Notes: a model not told the origin generated them from the letters alone. A DNA stretch of 20,839 bases from JBBDWJ01 sp040902925 (GCA_040902925.1 JBBDWJ010000211.1:1-20839), one strand, 5' to 3'. Shown: positions 7,496-16,209, counted from the stretch's first letter. Made by a program: numbers and translations.

Positions 7496-10400
7496 TTAGA
7501 ACAGCAGCTTCAGCGCGAACTGAATCACACGGGCGTCCGCGGCCGTGGTGATGCGGCCCATGCGGCTGCCGAACGTGCCGTTCGGTCCGCCCAGGTTCAC
7601 ATGGTTGAAGGCGTTGAAGAACTCGGAGCGGAACTGCAGCTTGGTTTGTTCGCCCGGCAGATCGAAGTTCTTGAACACGGCCAGATTCGCGGTCGAAGCC
7701 GGCGGCCCGATCAGCGCATTGCGGCCCACGTTGCCGTAGATACCGGCCGCGGGACGCACGAACGCCGCAGCGTCAAACCACGCCAGCGCCTTCTCGCCGG
7801 TGGTGCGGTCATCCGAAAGCCGATGCTCGCCAATCACGTTAGGCCGTTGCCCGGGCGTACCGCTCAACACCACGTCGCGCCCGGAAGTCACGTTCACAGG
7901 GAAGCCGGAACGCAACGTCACCAGTCCGTTGAGCTGCCATCCGCCGGCGATGGCGCGCAGCACGGACGGCTGCGATCGGAGCCGCGGCAGATCCCAGAGC
8001 CAAGAGAACGACCCGATGTGCGAAGCGTTGAAGTCCGACAAGCCGAACTGCGTGCTCAGGTCGAATACATTTGGCGTTCCGCCGGCGACGCTGGTCGACG
8101 ACTCCATGTCGATCGAACGCGAAAACGTGTAGGCCATCTGGAACGAAAAGCTCCGGCTGAAGCGCTTGTTCGCCTCGATCTGCAGCGCGTTGTAGCTGGA
8201 GTTGGCCAGCGACGAAATGACGGTGTTGTTGCCAAAGCCGGGCAGCAGCCGGCGCTGGTTGATATTGCCGGAGCTGGCGCCCGCGCGGTAGATCGCCGGG
8301 TTGGCCGCCAGGCCCATCAGCAGCTTGCGCCCGACCTTGCCCATATAGCCCACCTGCACGACCAGATCGCGCGCCACCTCGTGCTGCACGTTCAGATTGA
8401 AGTGCTGCACGTAGGGCGTGCGCATCGTCGCATCGGGATAGAACAGCTCTTGCGTGCCGACAAACTGCGGGTTGGTCAGATTGACCGTCAGCGGAATTTC
8501 CGGCTGGCCGAGCAGCGGCTGCGTCAGGCTCACCGGTGTCTGGAACGTAAAGCTATAGCGATAGGGCTGGCTCGAGTTCTGAATCACGTCCGCGTTGATC
8601 GAATCGTAGAAAATGCCGTAGCCGCCGCGCACCGCCGTGCGTCCGCTGCCGAACGGATCCCACGCAAAGCCAAAACGCGGCGCGAAGTTGTTCCTGTCGG
8701 TCGCGACAAGGCCGCGCGAAATACCCGCGTCGCCGGGAAAGACCATGCCCAGCGGGGCGTTCGGAATTACTTGCGATTGCTGCCCCGGGCGCAGCGTGCC
8801 CCAGTAGTCGTTGGGATGAGCCCACGGCATGGCGAGCTCATAGCGCAGTCCGAGGTTGAGCGTCAGCCGCGGGTGAATGCGCCAATCGTCCTGAATGAAG
8901 AAGTAGCTGTTGGTTTGTGAACCGCCCTGCTCGAGCAGCGGGCTGGCGACCTGCATCCAAGGCATCGCACCGAGCACGAAATCGGCGGCCGAATCGCCGG
9001 TGATCTCGCCGGTGAACGGAAACGCGCCTTGCGTCATCGACGCGGAACGGTTCAGATAGCGCAGCTTGAGCAGCTCCGCTCCGGCTTTCACGCTATGGCC
9101 GTTGGTCACCCAACTGATGTCGTCGCTGATGTTCCAGGCTTGGTTGACGATCGTGGCGTCGCCCGAGGTGGAGCTGCCCGCGGTCAGCCGGCCTACAATT
9201 CCGAGCAGCGGCGGGATGCTGGGCCCAAACAGAGGAAACTCGCCGCCCAGATCGGAGATGTGATACGGGTTGGTGGTGAAAACCGACGAACCGACGCGCG
9301 TGAAGCCGGCGCGGAACTGGTTGATCAGGTTGTGGCGAACCACATAGGAGTCGGTGAGCGCCACGTTCTGCGTCACCGCTTCGCGGTCGAGCTGCATGTA
9401 TTGAGGGATCTGCCCCGCCGACTCGTTTTCGCGCGCGAAGCTGAAGTTGTAGCGCCCGCTCAGCGTGTGCACGCCGGCGTTGTAGTCCATCCGCAGCATC
9501 GCCATGTCGTTGTCGCGCGGCTCGGGAAACAGCGCCACGTATTGACCGTCAGGCTGATTCGGCAGCGGAATCAAGTTGCGGCTCAGGACGTTGCTCGAAA
9601 CCGTGTCGAAGCGGCTGACCGGAATCTGGCTGTTCTCGAAAGGCTGCCCTGTGCTGGGGTCTTTCAGCGGGCCGGCCGCCGAAAAATCACCGGCTCGCTC
9701 GGCCGCGGTCAACGGGAACGCGGACGTGCTCAACGATTCGGGCCGAATACGCAGCCCTTCATACGAGGCGAAGAAGAACAGCTTGTCGCGCTGGATCGGG
9801 CCGCCCACGGCTGCTCCGAACTGATTCTGACTGAGATTCGGGGTCTCGGCGGCGAAATAGTTTTGCGCGTTCAGATTGTCGTTGCGCAGGAACTCCCACA
9901 GCGATCCGTGAAGCTGGTTGGTTCCCGCCCGGGTCACAACTTGAAACACGGAGCCGCCGTTGCGGCCATACTCGGCGCCGAAGTTGCTCGTCAGCACCTT
10001 CACTTCCTGGATCGCGTCGGGAGGAGCGTAGTTGAGGCCGGTATTGCGAAACACGGCGTTGTAGTGGACGCCGTCGAACAGCAACAGATTCTGATTCGGC
10101 CGCGAGCCCGACATCGCAACCGTCGGGCCGTCGCGGTCGCGCGTGAACGTCTGCGGCGCGTCCACCTGGGAAGCCCCGGGCAGCAGCATGGCCAGCCCCA
10201 CGACGTTGCGGCCGTTGAGCGGCAGATCCAGCACGCGGCGCGAATCGATCAGCGTGCCCATCGTGGCCGAGCGGCTGTCCACCTGCGGACCGTCGGCGAA
10301 AACGGTAATCGACTCGCTCACCGGGCCCACTTCCAGTTGCGCGTCCACGCGGAGGTTCTGGCTCGAAGTTAACGTAATGCCATCGCGGTCGAATGTCTTG

Positions 10401-10657
10401 AATCCATGCGCCGCTACTTGAACCGCGTAGCTGCCTACCGGCAGTAGAGTCGCGACGTAGGCGCCGCTCTCGTCCGAATAGACAACGCGGGTCGAACCAC
10501 GTTCTTCGAGCGTGAGAGTAATCGTCGCATTCGGCAGTACGCCGCCGGTCGTATCGGTGACGACGCCATGAAGCGTGCCGGAACTGCTGGCGCCGAACGC
10601 GGCGCCTCCGAGAGCGATACAAGCGCTGATTGCGCAGACAAGAGCTTTTAACTTCAT
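7496..10657 (-). CDS. TonB-dependent receptor, Oar-like, with carboxypeptidase-regulatory domain
   Basis: The protein is 1053 residues from the ATG at 10657, which opens a clear signal peptide (M-K-L-K-A-L-V-C-A...G-A-A-F-G-A). The open frame extends 46 codons further upstream, but that part has no export signal. Residues 28-108 are a CarboxypepD_reg domain (G-T-L-H-G-V-V-T-D-T-T-G-G-V-L-P-N-A). They are followed by a plug domain with the L-D-L-P-L-N-G-R-N segment near residue 143 and by a long beta-barrel rich in aromatic strands. The chain ends in F-A-L-K-L-L-F; a terminal phenylalanine is the usual barrel-assembly signal. Proteins of this build are greatly expanded in Acidobacteriota and are thought to take up oligosaccharides or other large ligands across the outer membrane. 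The substrate is unknown. It is a single-gene unit closed by its own strong terminator. Confidence 0.9.
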   Translation of the reverse strand: MKLKALVCAISACIALGGAAFGASSSGTLHGVVTDTTGGVLPNATITLTLEERGSTRVVYSDESGAYVATLLPVGSYAVQVAAHGFKTFDRDGITLTSSQNLRVDAQLEVGPVSESITVFADGPQVDSRSATMGTLIDSRRVLDLPLNGRNVVGLAMLLPGASQVDAPQTFTRDRDGPTVAMSGSRPNQNLLLFDGVHYNAVFRNTGLNYAPPDAIQEVKVLTSNFGAEYGRNGGSVFQVVTRAGTNQLHGSLWEFLRNDNLNAQNYFAAETPNLSQNQFGAAVGGPIQRDKLFFFASYEGLRIRPESLSTSAFPLTAAERAGDFSAAGPLKDPSTGQPFENSQIPVSRFDTVSSNVLSRNLIPLPNQPDGQYVALFPEPRDNDMAMLRMDYNAGVHTLSGRYNFSFARENESAGQIPQYMQLDREAVTQNVALTDSYVVRHNLINQFRAGFTRVGSSVFTTNPYHISDLGGEFPLFGPSIPPLLGIVGRLTAGSSTSGDATIVNQAWNISDDISWVTNGHSVKAGAELLKLRYLNRSASMTQGAFPFTGEITGDSAADFVLGAMPWMQVASPLLEQGGSQTNSYFFIQDDWRIHPRLTLNLGLRYELAMPWAHPNDYWGTLRPGQQSQVIPNAPLGMVFPGDAGISRGLVATDRNNFAPRFGFAWDPFGSGRTAVRGGYGIFYDSINADVIQNSSQPYRYSFTFQTPVSLTQPLLGQPEIPLTVNLTNPQFVGTQELFYPDATMRTPYVQHFNLNVQHEVARDLVVQVGYMGKVGRKLLMGLAANPAIYRAGASSGNINQRRLLPGFGNNTVISSLANSSYNALQIEANKRFSRSFSFQMAYTFSRSIDMESSTSVAGGTPNVFDLSTQFGLSDFNASHIGSFSWLWDLPRLRSQPSVLRAIAGGWQLNGLVTLRSGFPVNVTSGRDVVLSGTPGQRPNVIGEHRLSDDRTTGEKALAWFDAAAFVRPAAGIYGNVGRNALIGPPASTANLAVFKNFDLPGEQTKLQFRSEFFNAFNHVNLGGPNGTFGSRMGRITTAADARVIQFALKLLF

Positions 10658-11112
10658 ATCAGGTCCGTTTCTGATTCGGGGGCCCGGCCGCCAAGCAGCG
10701 GCAGACGGGCAGTGTTGCGGACGCAGCAGGCGCCTGCGGCTGTTCGGGCGTGGCTGGTTACGTTCAGGGAATCTCAGCGGGCGGTGGTGGTACACGCCCC
10801 TGAGCGGCTTGAGCCGGCGAATGGCTTTACTCCGCCGGGCAGTTCAACCGCCGAACAGGGCCGCAAGGCCTAATGCGGAGGCAATAGCTGACTCACCTCT
10901 CTGATCCAATGATGCGGCGCGGGCCGCCGCTCAACAATGAGGTAAAGAACCTAGGGTGAGTTCGAAAGCGTGGGAAGCAAGGTACTGAACTCAAGGCATA
11001 CGCCAGAGGGATAGGCAAGTGCGGCTGGAGGCATAGTGCCTGAGCTAGGTTCGGTTTGCCTTTGCGTTGTTTGGGTCCACTTCGCGCTACGAAACGAGGG
11101 ACGAACAGCAAG

Positions 11113-11140
11113 GCAAAAGGCAAAGCGCAAAAGGCAAAAC
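11113..11140. repeat. Degenerate heptanucleotide tandem repeat
   Basis: Four 7-base units follow each other: GCAAAAG, GCAAAGC, GCAAAAG, GCAAAAC. Read on the other strand this is a (CTTTTGC)n type array. Units 1 and 3 are identical. Confidence 0.7.
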
Positions 11141-11195
11141 GCCGTCAAGCCCCGTGAGTTTGCCCTTTCTGGATTCTACTTCACAGAGAAACTCT

Positions 11196-11232
11196 CAACA
11201 GACAACAGGCTAATCAACAGACAACAGGCTAA
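11196..11232. repeat. Perfect 18-base direct duplication
   Basis: CAACAGACAACAGGCTAA occurs at 11196-11213 and again at 11215-11232, separated by one T, a 19-base period. The copies are identical, suggesting a recent slip-strand duplication. They lie about 310 bases upstream of the barrel-protein gene. Confidence 0.85.
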
Positions 11233-11535
11233 AAGGTGACGTACTCCGGCGCAAACCTTTTCACGAGCCGCGCGCTTGGCCGCGTGGACTTCCCTTCCCT
11301 TGGAACCGCGCGCAGCAGCCATAGAGCGCAGACTCTGGCCGGTACGGGCCGCGCTACTTATAGCACTCCTAAATAACACCTTCCCGAGGGCCTGCGACGG
11401 TAGCCTTCGTAACAATCGCCCTACTGCTGCAATCCAACTGTTTTACCAAAACGAAAGCGCACTTCCGGCGATAGCGGGCGGTCAAAAACGGGCCGGCCGC
11501 GTTCCAAGACGCCGTTTTGCTCAAGAAACTTTACT

Positions 11536-11540
11536 GGAGA
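11536..11540 (+). promoter_or_regulatory. Ribosome-binding site of the barrel-protein gene
   Basis: GGAGA lies five bases before the ATG at 11546. It decides this start over the longer open frame beginning at 11276, whose extra 90 residues carry no export signal. Confidence 0.65.
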
Positions 11541-11545
11541 AAAGA

Positions 11546-12421
11546 ATGGAACAAGTTACGCCCTTCACTCCGCGAATGTTCTTATTGGCGGCGTTTTTCA
11601 TAGCCGCGCCCGCATTTCCGCAAGCGGCGCCCGCGCGAACACAACCGCCGGATACTCCGCAAAACGAATCTTCCGTTGCGGCACGGCAAGGTTCCAATAC
11701 CATCACCGGCACGGTCGTTTCGTCGACTGGGCGAACGATGGTCATCCGCACAGCTACCGGAGAGCACGTATTGGTCGTGTTCAACCGCGACACCAATAAG
11801 CCAAACACCATCGCGGAGGGTGCAAGGGTGCGAGTGAGATCCCGGCCCGACGCCGAAGGCACTCACCTCGCAAGTAGCGTCGAGCTGACGACCGAACCCG
11901 CAGTGGCGACGGAACCCGCGGTGACGGCGGAATCCACCGGGGCCGTTCCTCCCGAAGTGCGGCGGCTGGAGCGCCAGATCGCGAGGCAAGCCAAGCGCTT
12001 TCGCGCCGGTGTCAGAGCGGGCGTCGGGCTTGACCCCGAGATCGTGACGGCCGGCGTTCATGCGACACTGGGACCGTTTTTTCATCCCGACGTTTGGCTT
12101 CGGCCCAACGCCGAGATCGGCTTCGGCGAAGTCACCACACTGTTCGCGTTGAACCTCGAAGCGATCTATCGACTGCCAATCACCGAGCAGCAGTCCCGCT
12201 GGACCGTTTATGTCGGCGCCGGCCCCGGTTTCAATTTCATCGACCGCGACTTCGAGGAAGCCGAGGCAGGCGAAAGGGAGATCGACTTCGACGATTTCGA
12301 CTATGAGAGCAGCCTCAACCTACTCGCCGGGCTCGAGAACCGCAATGGCATGTTCCTTGAAATGAAGACCGCCGTGTTTTCCCGGCCGCAAGTCCGGCTA
12401 CAAATTGGCTACACCTTCTAA
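11546..12421 (+). CDS. Exported predicted beta-barrel protein with N-terminal DUF5666-like domain
   Basis: The protein is 291 residues. Residues 1-29 are a signal peptide (R-M-F-L-L-A-A-F-F-I-A-A-P-A-F-P-Q-A). Residues 50-115 (I-T-G-T-V-V-S-S...M-V-I-R-T...G-A-R-V-R-V-R-S) look like a small OB-type beta domain similar to DUF5666. A linker with a T-E-P-A-V-A/T repeat and a short charged helix (V-R-R-L-E-R-Q-I-A-R-Q) follows. The last 150 residues alternate hydrophobic and polar residues with glycines (A-G-V-R-A-G-V-G, V-Y-V-G-A-G-P-G-F-N-F). They end in Q-I-G-Y-T-F, which fits a small outer-membrane barrel of the OmpA/OmpW-like size. An acidic loop (residues near 235-255) interrupts the barrel. 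Function is unknown; a porin or surface-anchoring role is inference. It appears to be transcribed alone. Confidence 0.65.
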   Translation: MEQVTPFTPRMFLLAAFFIAAPAFPQAAPARTQPPDTPQNESSVAARQGSNTITGTVVSSTGRTMVIRTATGEHVLVVFNRDTNKPNTIAEGARVRVRSRPDAEGTHLASSVELTTEPAVATEPAVTAESTGAVPPEVRRLERQIARQAKRFRAGVRAGVGLDPEIVTAGVHATLGPFFHPDVWLRPNAEIGFGEVTTLFALNLEAIYRLPITEQQSRWTVYVGAGPGFNFIDRDFEEAEAGEREIDFDDFDYESSLNLLAGLENRNGMFLEMKTAVFSRPQVRLQIGYTF

Positions 12422-12707
12422 AACGACCTACTCGCTGAAACAACCGGCTAAACACAACCTACCGGCGGCCTGACGGGCCGTGGTCCATCGTGGCCGCGGC
12501 CCCAGGCCCCTTCGCGAGCCGGTCAAGTGATCGATCTCACTCGACGCGCGCACCACTAGCTTCGGCCGCGCGCCCACGCCCATCCCGAGCAGCCCGGATC
12601 ACGCCAGGTCCTGCATCCGATCCCTTCGGATGTTATTATGGCTGCAACCTTTTCCGCGTTGTTAGCGCCTATCGTGCCATGTCCCTTTTCCGCTTCGAGG
12701 TGCCTGG

Positions 12708-14063
12708 ATGAATTCTCTTCGAAACCGTTTCTCCCCCGTTTGGGTTGGGCCGGTTATGGTTGGGTTACTGCTGGCCACGCTGGCGATTCCGCTGGCGGCA
12801 AATTGGCCGCAGTGGCGCGGGCCGAATTCGAACGGCAGTACGGCCAAAGCGCACGACTTGCCCGTGACTTGGAGCACAACGGAAAACGTGCTGTGGCGGA
12901 CCAAGCTGCCGAGTTGGAGCGCCGCCACGCCGATCGTTTGGGAAGACACGGTATTTGTGACCTCCGCCGAGGCGGGGTTTGCCGTGCTGGGCGCGCAACA
13001 AGGGCGCCGCCGCGGCACTGATCCGGTGGATCTCGGCCCCGACCGCATTTTCCTGATCGCGGTGAACCGCAAGGATGGATCGGTGCGCTGGCAACAGCAA
13101 ATCGATAGCGGCAATCAGCTCTTTCGCAAGCAAAATTCGGCGTCGCCCTCGCCGATCACCGACGGCAAGCACGTCTGGATCGTCACCGGCAACGGTAAAA
13201 TCGCCTGCTTCACGATGGACGGCAAAGAAGTCTGGAAGCGCGACATCCAGGCCGACTATGGTGCGCTCGGGCTCAACCACGGCTACGCCTCGACCCCGCT
13301 GATGCACGGCGACCGGCTCTATGTTCAAGTGCTGCACGGCATGAAGACCGACGAGCCTTCGTACGTATTCGCGGTCGAGAAGGTTAGCGGCAAGACGATC
13401 TGGAAAGTCGACCGGCCAACCGACGCGGAGAGTGAATCGCCCGATAACTACTCGACGCCGCAGCTAGCCACAGTCGAGGGCAAACTGCAGCTTGTGATCT
13501 CGGGCGGCGACTACGCGACCGGGCACGACCTGAATTCCGGCAAGGAACTGTGGCGGATGGGCGGCTTCAACCCGACCAACAACCGCTCCAATCGCACGAT
13601 CGCCTCGTCGTTGGTTATCGACGACAAAGTTTTCACGACAAGCACGCGCGGACGGCCCTTCATTGGCTTCAAAGCCGGCGGATCGGGCACCATCACCGGC
13701 CAGCGCGAGTTGTGGACCAACGAATTGGGCTCCGATGTGCCGACCCCCACAACCGACGGCAAATATATCTACGTGCTGAACGACCGGGGCTTCCTGAACT
13801 GCCTCGAGCCCGAAACGGGCAAGGTTGTGTACGAGGGCCAGCGCCTCGAGCTGGGCACGTATAGCGCCTCGCCGCTGCTTGCCGATGGAAAGATTTACAG
13901 CACCAGCGAAGAAGGCACGACGACGACGGTGAAAGCGGGGCCGGAGTTCGAGATCCTGGGGGTCAGCAAGATCGAGAACCACACTTTGGCCAGTCCCGTC
14001 GCGGTCGACAATCAGATCTTCCTTCGCACCGACGACTACCTTTACTGTTTCCAGAAGAAGTAA
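12708..14063 (+). CDS. Secreted PQQ-binding-like beta-propeller protein
   Basis: The protein is 451 residues. The N-terminus has a basic start and a hydrophobic stretch (V-M-V-G-L-L-L-A-T-L-A-I-P-L-A-A), so it is exported, probably periplasmic. It is followed at once by W-P-Q-W-R-G-P-N-S-N-G, the hallmark opening of the PQQ-like propellers common in Planctomycetes and Acidobacteriota. Blades follow with the repeating pattern G-K...W...D (for example G-K-E-V-W-K-R-D-I, G-K-T-I-W-K-V-D, G-K-E-L-W-R-M). It shares the fold of BamB and quinoprotein dehydrogenases but lacks evidence for a quinone cofactor, so no reaction is assigned. The ATG at 12708 has GAGG about nine bases upstream. The DUF1080 gene starts 76 bases after its stop on the same strand, probably in one operon. 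Confidence 0.85.
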   Translation: MNSLRNRFSPVWVGPVMVGLLLATLAIPLAANWPQWRGPNSNGSTAKAHDLPVTWSTTENVLWRTKLPSWSAATPIVWEDTVFVTSAEAGFAVLGAQQGRRRGTDPVDLGPDRIFLIAVNRKDGSVRWQQQIDSGNQLFRKQNSASPSPITDGKHVWIVTGNGKIACFTMDGKEVWKRDIQADYGALGLNHGYASTPLMHGDRLYVQVLHGMKTDEPSYVFAVEKVSGKTIWKVDRPTDAESESPDNYSTPQLATVEGKLQLVISGGDYATGHDLNSGKELWRMGGFNPTNNRSNRTIASSLVIDDKVFTTSTRGRPFIGFKAGGSGTITGQRELWTNELGSDVPTPTTDGKYIYVLNDRGFLNCLEPETGKVVYEGQRLELGTYSASPLLADGKIYSTSEEGTTTTVKAGPEFEILGVSKIENHTLASPVAVDNQIFLRTDDYLYCFQKK

Positions 14064-14081
14064 GCCGCAAGAAGTAAGCCG
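14055..14081. repeat. Tandem duplication of the gene's last codons
   Basis: AAGAAGTAAGCCG occurs at 14055-14067 and 14069-14081, a 14-base period. The first copy contains the last two codons and stop of the propeller gene; the second lies just after it. Confidence 0.8.
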
Positions 14082-14139
14082 GCATACGTCAGGTATTCAA
14101 GACCTACGAGCCCGGAAGGGCAATGGAGCACGGAATTCA

Positions 14140-14799
14140 ATGACAACTCGGAAAGTTAGGTCGATGCTGCTCATCGGCGCCGTTTTTGCGGTAACCGCGG
14201 TGGCTGTTCCAGCGGCCGAAGAAGGCTTTGTGCCGCTGTTCGACGGTAAGACGCTCAATGGCTGGAAGCTGCTAGGCGGCCACGGCGACGGCTATGCGGT
14301 CAAGGGTGGCAGCATCGTGCTGCCTCGGGGCGGCGGCGGCAATCTGCTCCACGAGAAGGAATTTTCGGATTTCATTTTGCGTTTCGAGTTCAAGCTCGAG
14401 GACGGCTCCAACAATGGCCTCGCCATTCGCTCTCCCCTGTCGGACTCCGACATGGCGTACCAGGGCATGGAACTGCAAATCATCGATAACGACGCCAAGC
14501 GGTACAAAGGAATCATCCAGCCGTGGCAAAAACACGGCTCTCTGTACCACGTATTCCCGGCCAAGACCGGCGCGTTGAAGCCGGTCGGCGAGTGGAACGC
14601 CCAGGAAGTGCGCGCTATCGGCCGCAAGATCACGGTTGTCCTCAACGGCACGACGATTCTCGATGTCAACATCGACGATGTGAAAGATCCGGATGTTCTC
14701 GGCAAGCACCCCGGCTTGCAGCGCAAGTCCGGCCACATCGGCTTTTTGGGTCACAACGAGCCCGTCGAGTTCCGCAACATCCGCATCAAAGAGATGTAG
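14140..14799 (+). CDS. DUF1080 (3-keto-disaccharide hydrolase-like) exported protein
   Basis: The protein is 219 residues with a signal peptide (S-M-L-L-I-G-A-V-F-A-V-T-A-V-A-V-P-A-A). The mature part begins with the family's key motif F-V-P-L-F-D-G-K-T-L-N-G-W-K. It ends with the typical G-H-I-G-F-L-G-H-N-E-P-V-E-F-R-N-I-R-I-K segment. In between are E-F-K-L-E-D-G-S-N-N-G-L-A-I-R and M-E-L-Q-I-I-D-N, conserved in DUF1080. The domain has a concanavalin-like jelly-roll fold; characterised members cleave 3-keto-disaccharides in the periplasm, and many others are only assumed to bind or cleave glycans. The length is normal and the protein looks complete. The ATG at 14140 follows ACGGA. It lies just downstream of the propeller gene and probably shares its transcript, suggesting both act on the same carbohydrate pathway. 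Confidence 0.88.
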   Translation: MTTRKVRSMLLIGAVFAVTAVAVPAAEEGFVPLFDGKTLNGWKLLGGHGDGYAVKGGSIVLPRGGGGNLLHEKEFSDFILRFEFKLEDGSNNGLAIRSPLSDSDMAYQGMELQIIDNDAKRYKGIIQPWQKHGSLYHVFPAKTGALKPVGEWNAQEVRAIGRKITVVLNGTTILDVNIDDVKDPDVLGKHPGLQRKSGHIGFLGHNEPVEFRNIRIKEM

Positions 14800-14836
14800 C
14801 GCCCGCCAGAGAGACAGCCGTAAAGACAGCGGTGAA

Positions 14837-14869
14837 GGCGGCGCAAAGCCAGGGAAAGATTGCGCCGCC
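14837..14869. terminator. Long hairpin between convergent genes
   Basis: GGCGGCGCAA (14837-14846) pairs perfectly with TTGCGCCGCC (14860-14869) across a 13-base loop. It lies between the convergent DUF1080 and CHRD genes. The plus side lacks a T-run, so it may be an attenuating or RNA-stabilising hairpin rather than a classic terminator. Confidence 0.5.
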
Positions 14870-14925
14870 CTCATTGAAGCCCACTGTGGGATGGACCTCA
14901 AAACTCGAAAATCACGCGGATGGCA

Positions 14926-15609
14926 CTAATTGCTGGAATCGTCGTCGCCGTCGTCGGACGTCCCGCCATTCTCCGGCATCGGCAGAAGCTCGGGTGCAAT
15001 GCCCAGGACACGGCCAACGCGATGGAGCATTAGCTGAATCGTGTTGAGTTGCTCCTGGATCCTGTCAACCTTGCTGGAGAGGTCATCCATCTCTCCGCCG
15101 TCGCCGTCATTGCTGAGTTGGCCTCGCAGCAGCCCGCTAGGGTTACCTTCGGCGGCGAGAACAACGTAGAAGCCGGAGGGGCCATCCACGATCTCCCGCA
15201 ACGAATCCAACTGCGTGGACCCGGTGATCATCATCTGACCGCTGATGGTGTTGCCCGTCGGGGGCTCGGTGGTGTCGAGCTGAGTTTCAACCACCGCCGG
15301 GCCATTCAGCCCGGTCGCGCCTTCGTGGATCGCGAAACCGGTGATCGTATCCGCCTGTGCGTTTTCGAGCGTGACCTCAAAACTCACCACAGCCGTATCC
15401 GAAGCGCCGGGCCCGCCGTCGACGAGCGTAATTTCGACGTTCGCCTGACCGCTTTCCGTCCGGTCATTGATGGGCGGAACAAGGTTCGCCGGGCTCAGTT
15501 CGGCGGTCAGCGCCGTGGTCCCGAAACCATTGGATGGCGGGGTTGTTTGACCAAACGCCACCAGGGACATCACAAGAGTTGCCATCGAAAGATATATCAG
15601 AGTCTTCAT
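14926..15609 (-). CDS. Exported CHRD-domain protein with coiled coil and acidic tail
   Basis: The protein is 227 residues. Residues 1-20 are a signal peptide (L-I-Y-L-S-M-A-T-L-V-M-S-L-V-A-F-G). Residues 32-166 match the CHRD (chordin-like) pattern: L-V-P-P-I, then V-S-F-E-V-T-L-E-N, I-H-E-G-A-T-G-L-N-G-P near 94-104, and the closing F-Y-V-V...N-P-S-G-L-L-R-G-Q-L. CHRD domains are small secreted beta domains of unclear role in bacteria. After it comes a short amphipathic helix (V-D-R-I-Q-E-Q-L-N-T-I-Q-L-M-L, 181-195) and a tail of mainly D, G and S. That addition is not part of the usual domain. The ATG at 15609 has GGAGAA about ten bases upstream. It converges on the DUF1080 gene; the function is unknown. 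Confidence 0.75.
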   Translation of the reverse strand: MKTLIYLSMATLVMSLVAFGQTTPPSNGFGTTALTAELSPANLVPPINDRTESGQANVEITLVDGGPGASDTAVVSFEVTLENAQADTITGFAIHEGATGLNGPAVVETQLDTTEPPTGNTISGQMMITGSTQLDSLREIVDGPSGFYVVLAAEGNPSGLLRGQLSNDGDGGEMDDLSSKVDRIQEQLNTIQLMLHRVGRVLGIAPELLPMPENGGTSDDGDDDSSN

Positions 15610-16209
15610 TTCAGTTGCTTTCTCCTAGACAGATTCGAACGCGGACGCTATGCGGCATATGACTTGGACGCTGAACTTGATTACTGACCCTCAGAACGTG
15701 TTACCCGCGACGGCGCCAATCGCACTGCGGCTGCGTAGGAAATATGACATTGCAGCAGGGGGCAAAAGCGGGTTTCACGGCGCCTGCCGAAAAAATAGAA
15801 CCCGCGGGATAAGACATTCCGCTGAGAAGACCTCCAAGACTTTTCCCGGATTGCGCGCCGGCAACCGGTCGGCGATGCTGGAGACATGGTTCAGCTCCTG
15901 ATGCTGGCCGCGGCGTGGACGCTGATGAGGCGTTACATTTTGCGCCGCCGGACGCGCCTCGTCCGCGAGAGCATCGTGCGCCAGTTGACAGAAAAACTGC
16001 GCGCCATGGCCAAAACCGCCCGGCGCGCATCGCGTGCTCGCAGCGGCTCCACTGTGCCGGCGCTCTCTGTTTAGGCCCTTGGCACTCCCTCGTACCTGAA
16101 GATCCCGAATTTCACGGAACGTTTCCCCGTGTGCTCGCGGTAGAGTTCTGCGCGGACTCGCGCTACGCCAGTCCGCCCATCGATCGGTCATACTGAGAGC
16201 ACTTCCCCC
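15610..16209. other. Divergent intergenic region without a clear gene
   Basis: About 600 bases separate the CHRD and unknown membrane-protein genes. Both strands have open frames, but these lack recognisable domains. One small candidate (15886-16074) is listed separately. No clear promoter or strong hairpin was recognised. Confidence 0.4.
15886..16074 (+). CDS. Possible small membrane-anchored basic protein
   Basis: A 62-residue frame starts with a short hydrophobic stretch (M-V-Q-L-L-M-L-A-A-A-W-T-L) and continues as a very basic, amphipathic tail rich in R. GGAGAC lies directly before the ATG, closer than usual for a ribosome-binding site. No family is recognised. The arginine bias may simply be high-GC noise, so this could be a chance frame. 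Confidence 0.22.
   Translation: MVQLLMLAAAWTLMRRYILRRRTRLVRESIVRQLTEKLRAMAKTARRASRARSGSTVPALSV

Larger units (their letters stand above)
10658..11545. other. Long divergent intergenic region with short repeats
   Basis: About 890 bases separate the divergent receptor and barrel genes. No open frame here has a ribosome-binding site plus a recognisable domain. It contains the palindrome GCAGGCGCCTGC at 10726-10737 (about 70 bases before the receptor start), a heptamer array at 11113-11140 and an 18-base duplication at 11196-11232. It probably holds the promoters of both genes; none could be assigned confidently. Confidence 0.5.

Noticed and set aside
7427..10372. Two long plus-strand frames (497 and 447 codons) opposite the receptor gene.
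   Set aside because: Both are R/V/A/H-rich shadows without ribosome-binding sites; the minus frame is an unmistakable TonB-dependent receptor with a signal peptide.
10951..11415. Minus-strand frames of 65 and 79 codons in the receptor-barrel intergenic region.
   Set aside because: Part of the first encodes the heptamer repeat (F-C-L-L-R-F-A-F-C-L); neither has a ribosome-binding site or domain.
11276..11545. A 90-codon N-terminal extension of the barrel-protein frame.
   Set aside because: The ATG at 11546 has a strong ribosome-binding site and opens a signal peptide, which the extension would bury.
15775..16191. A 138-codon minus-strand frame between the CHRD and membrane-protein genes.
   Set aside because: Composition is that of random high-GC sequence; no domain and no ribosome-binding site seen.
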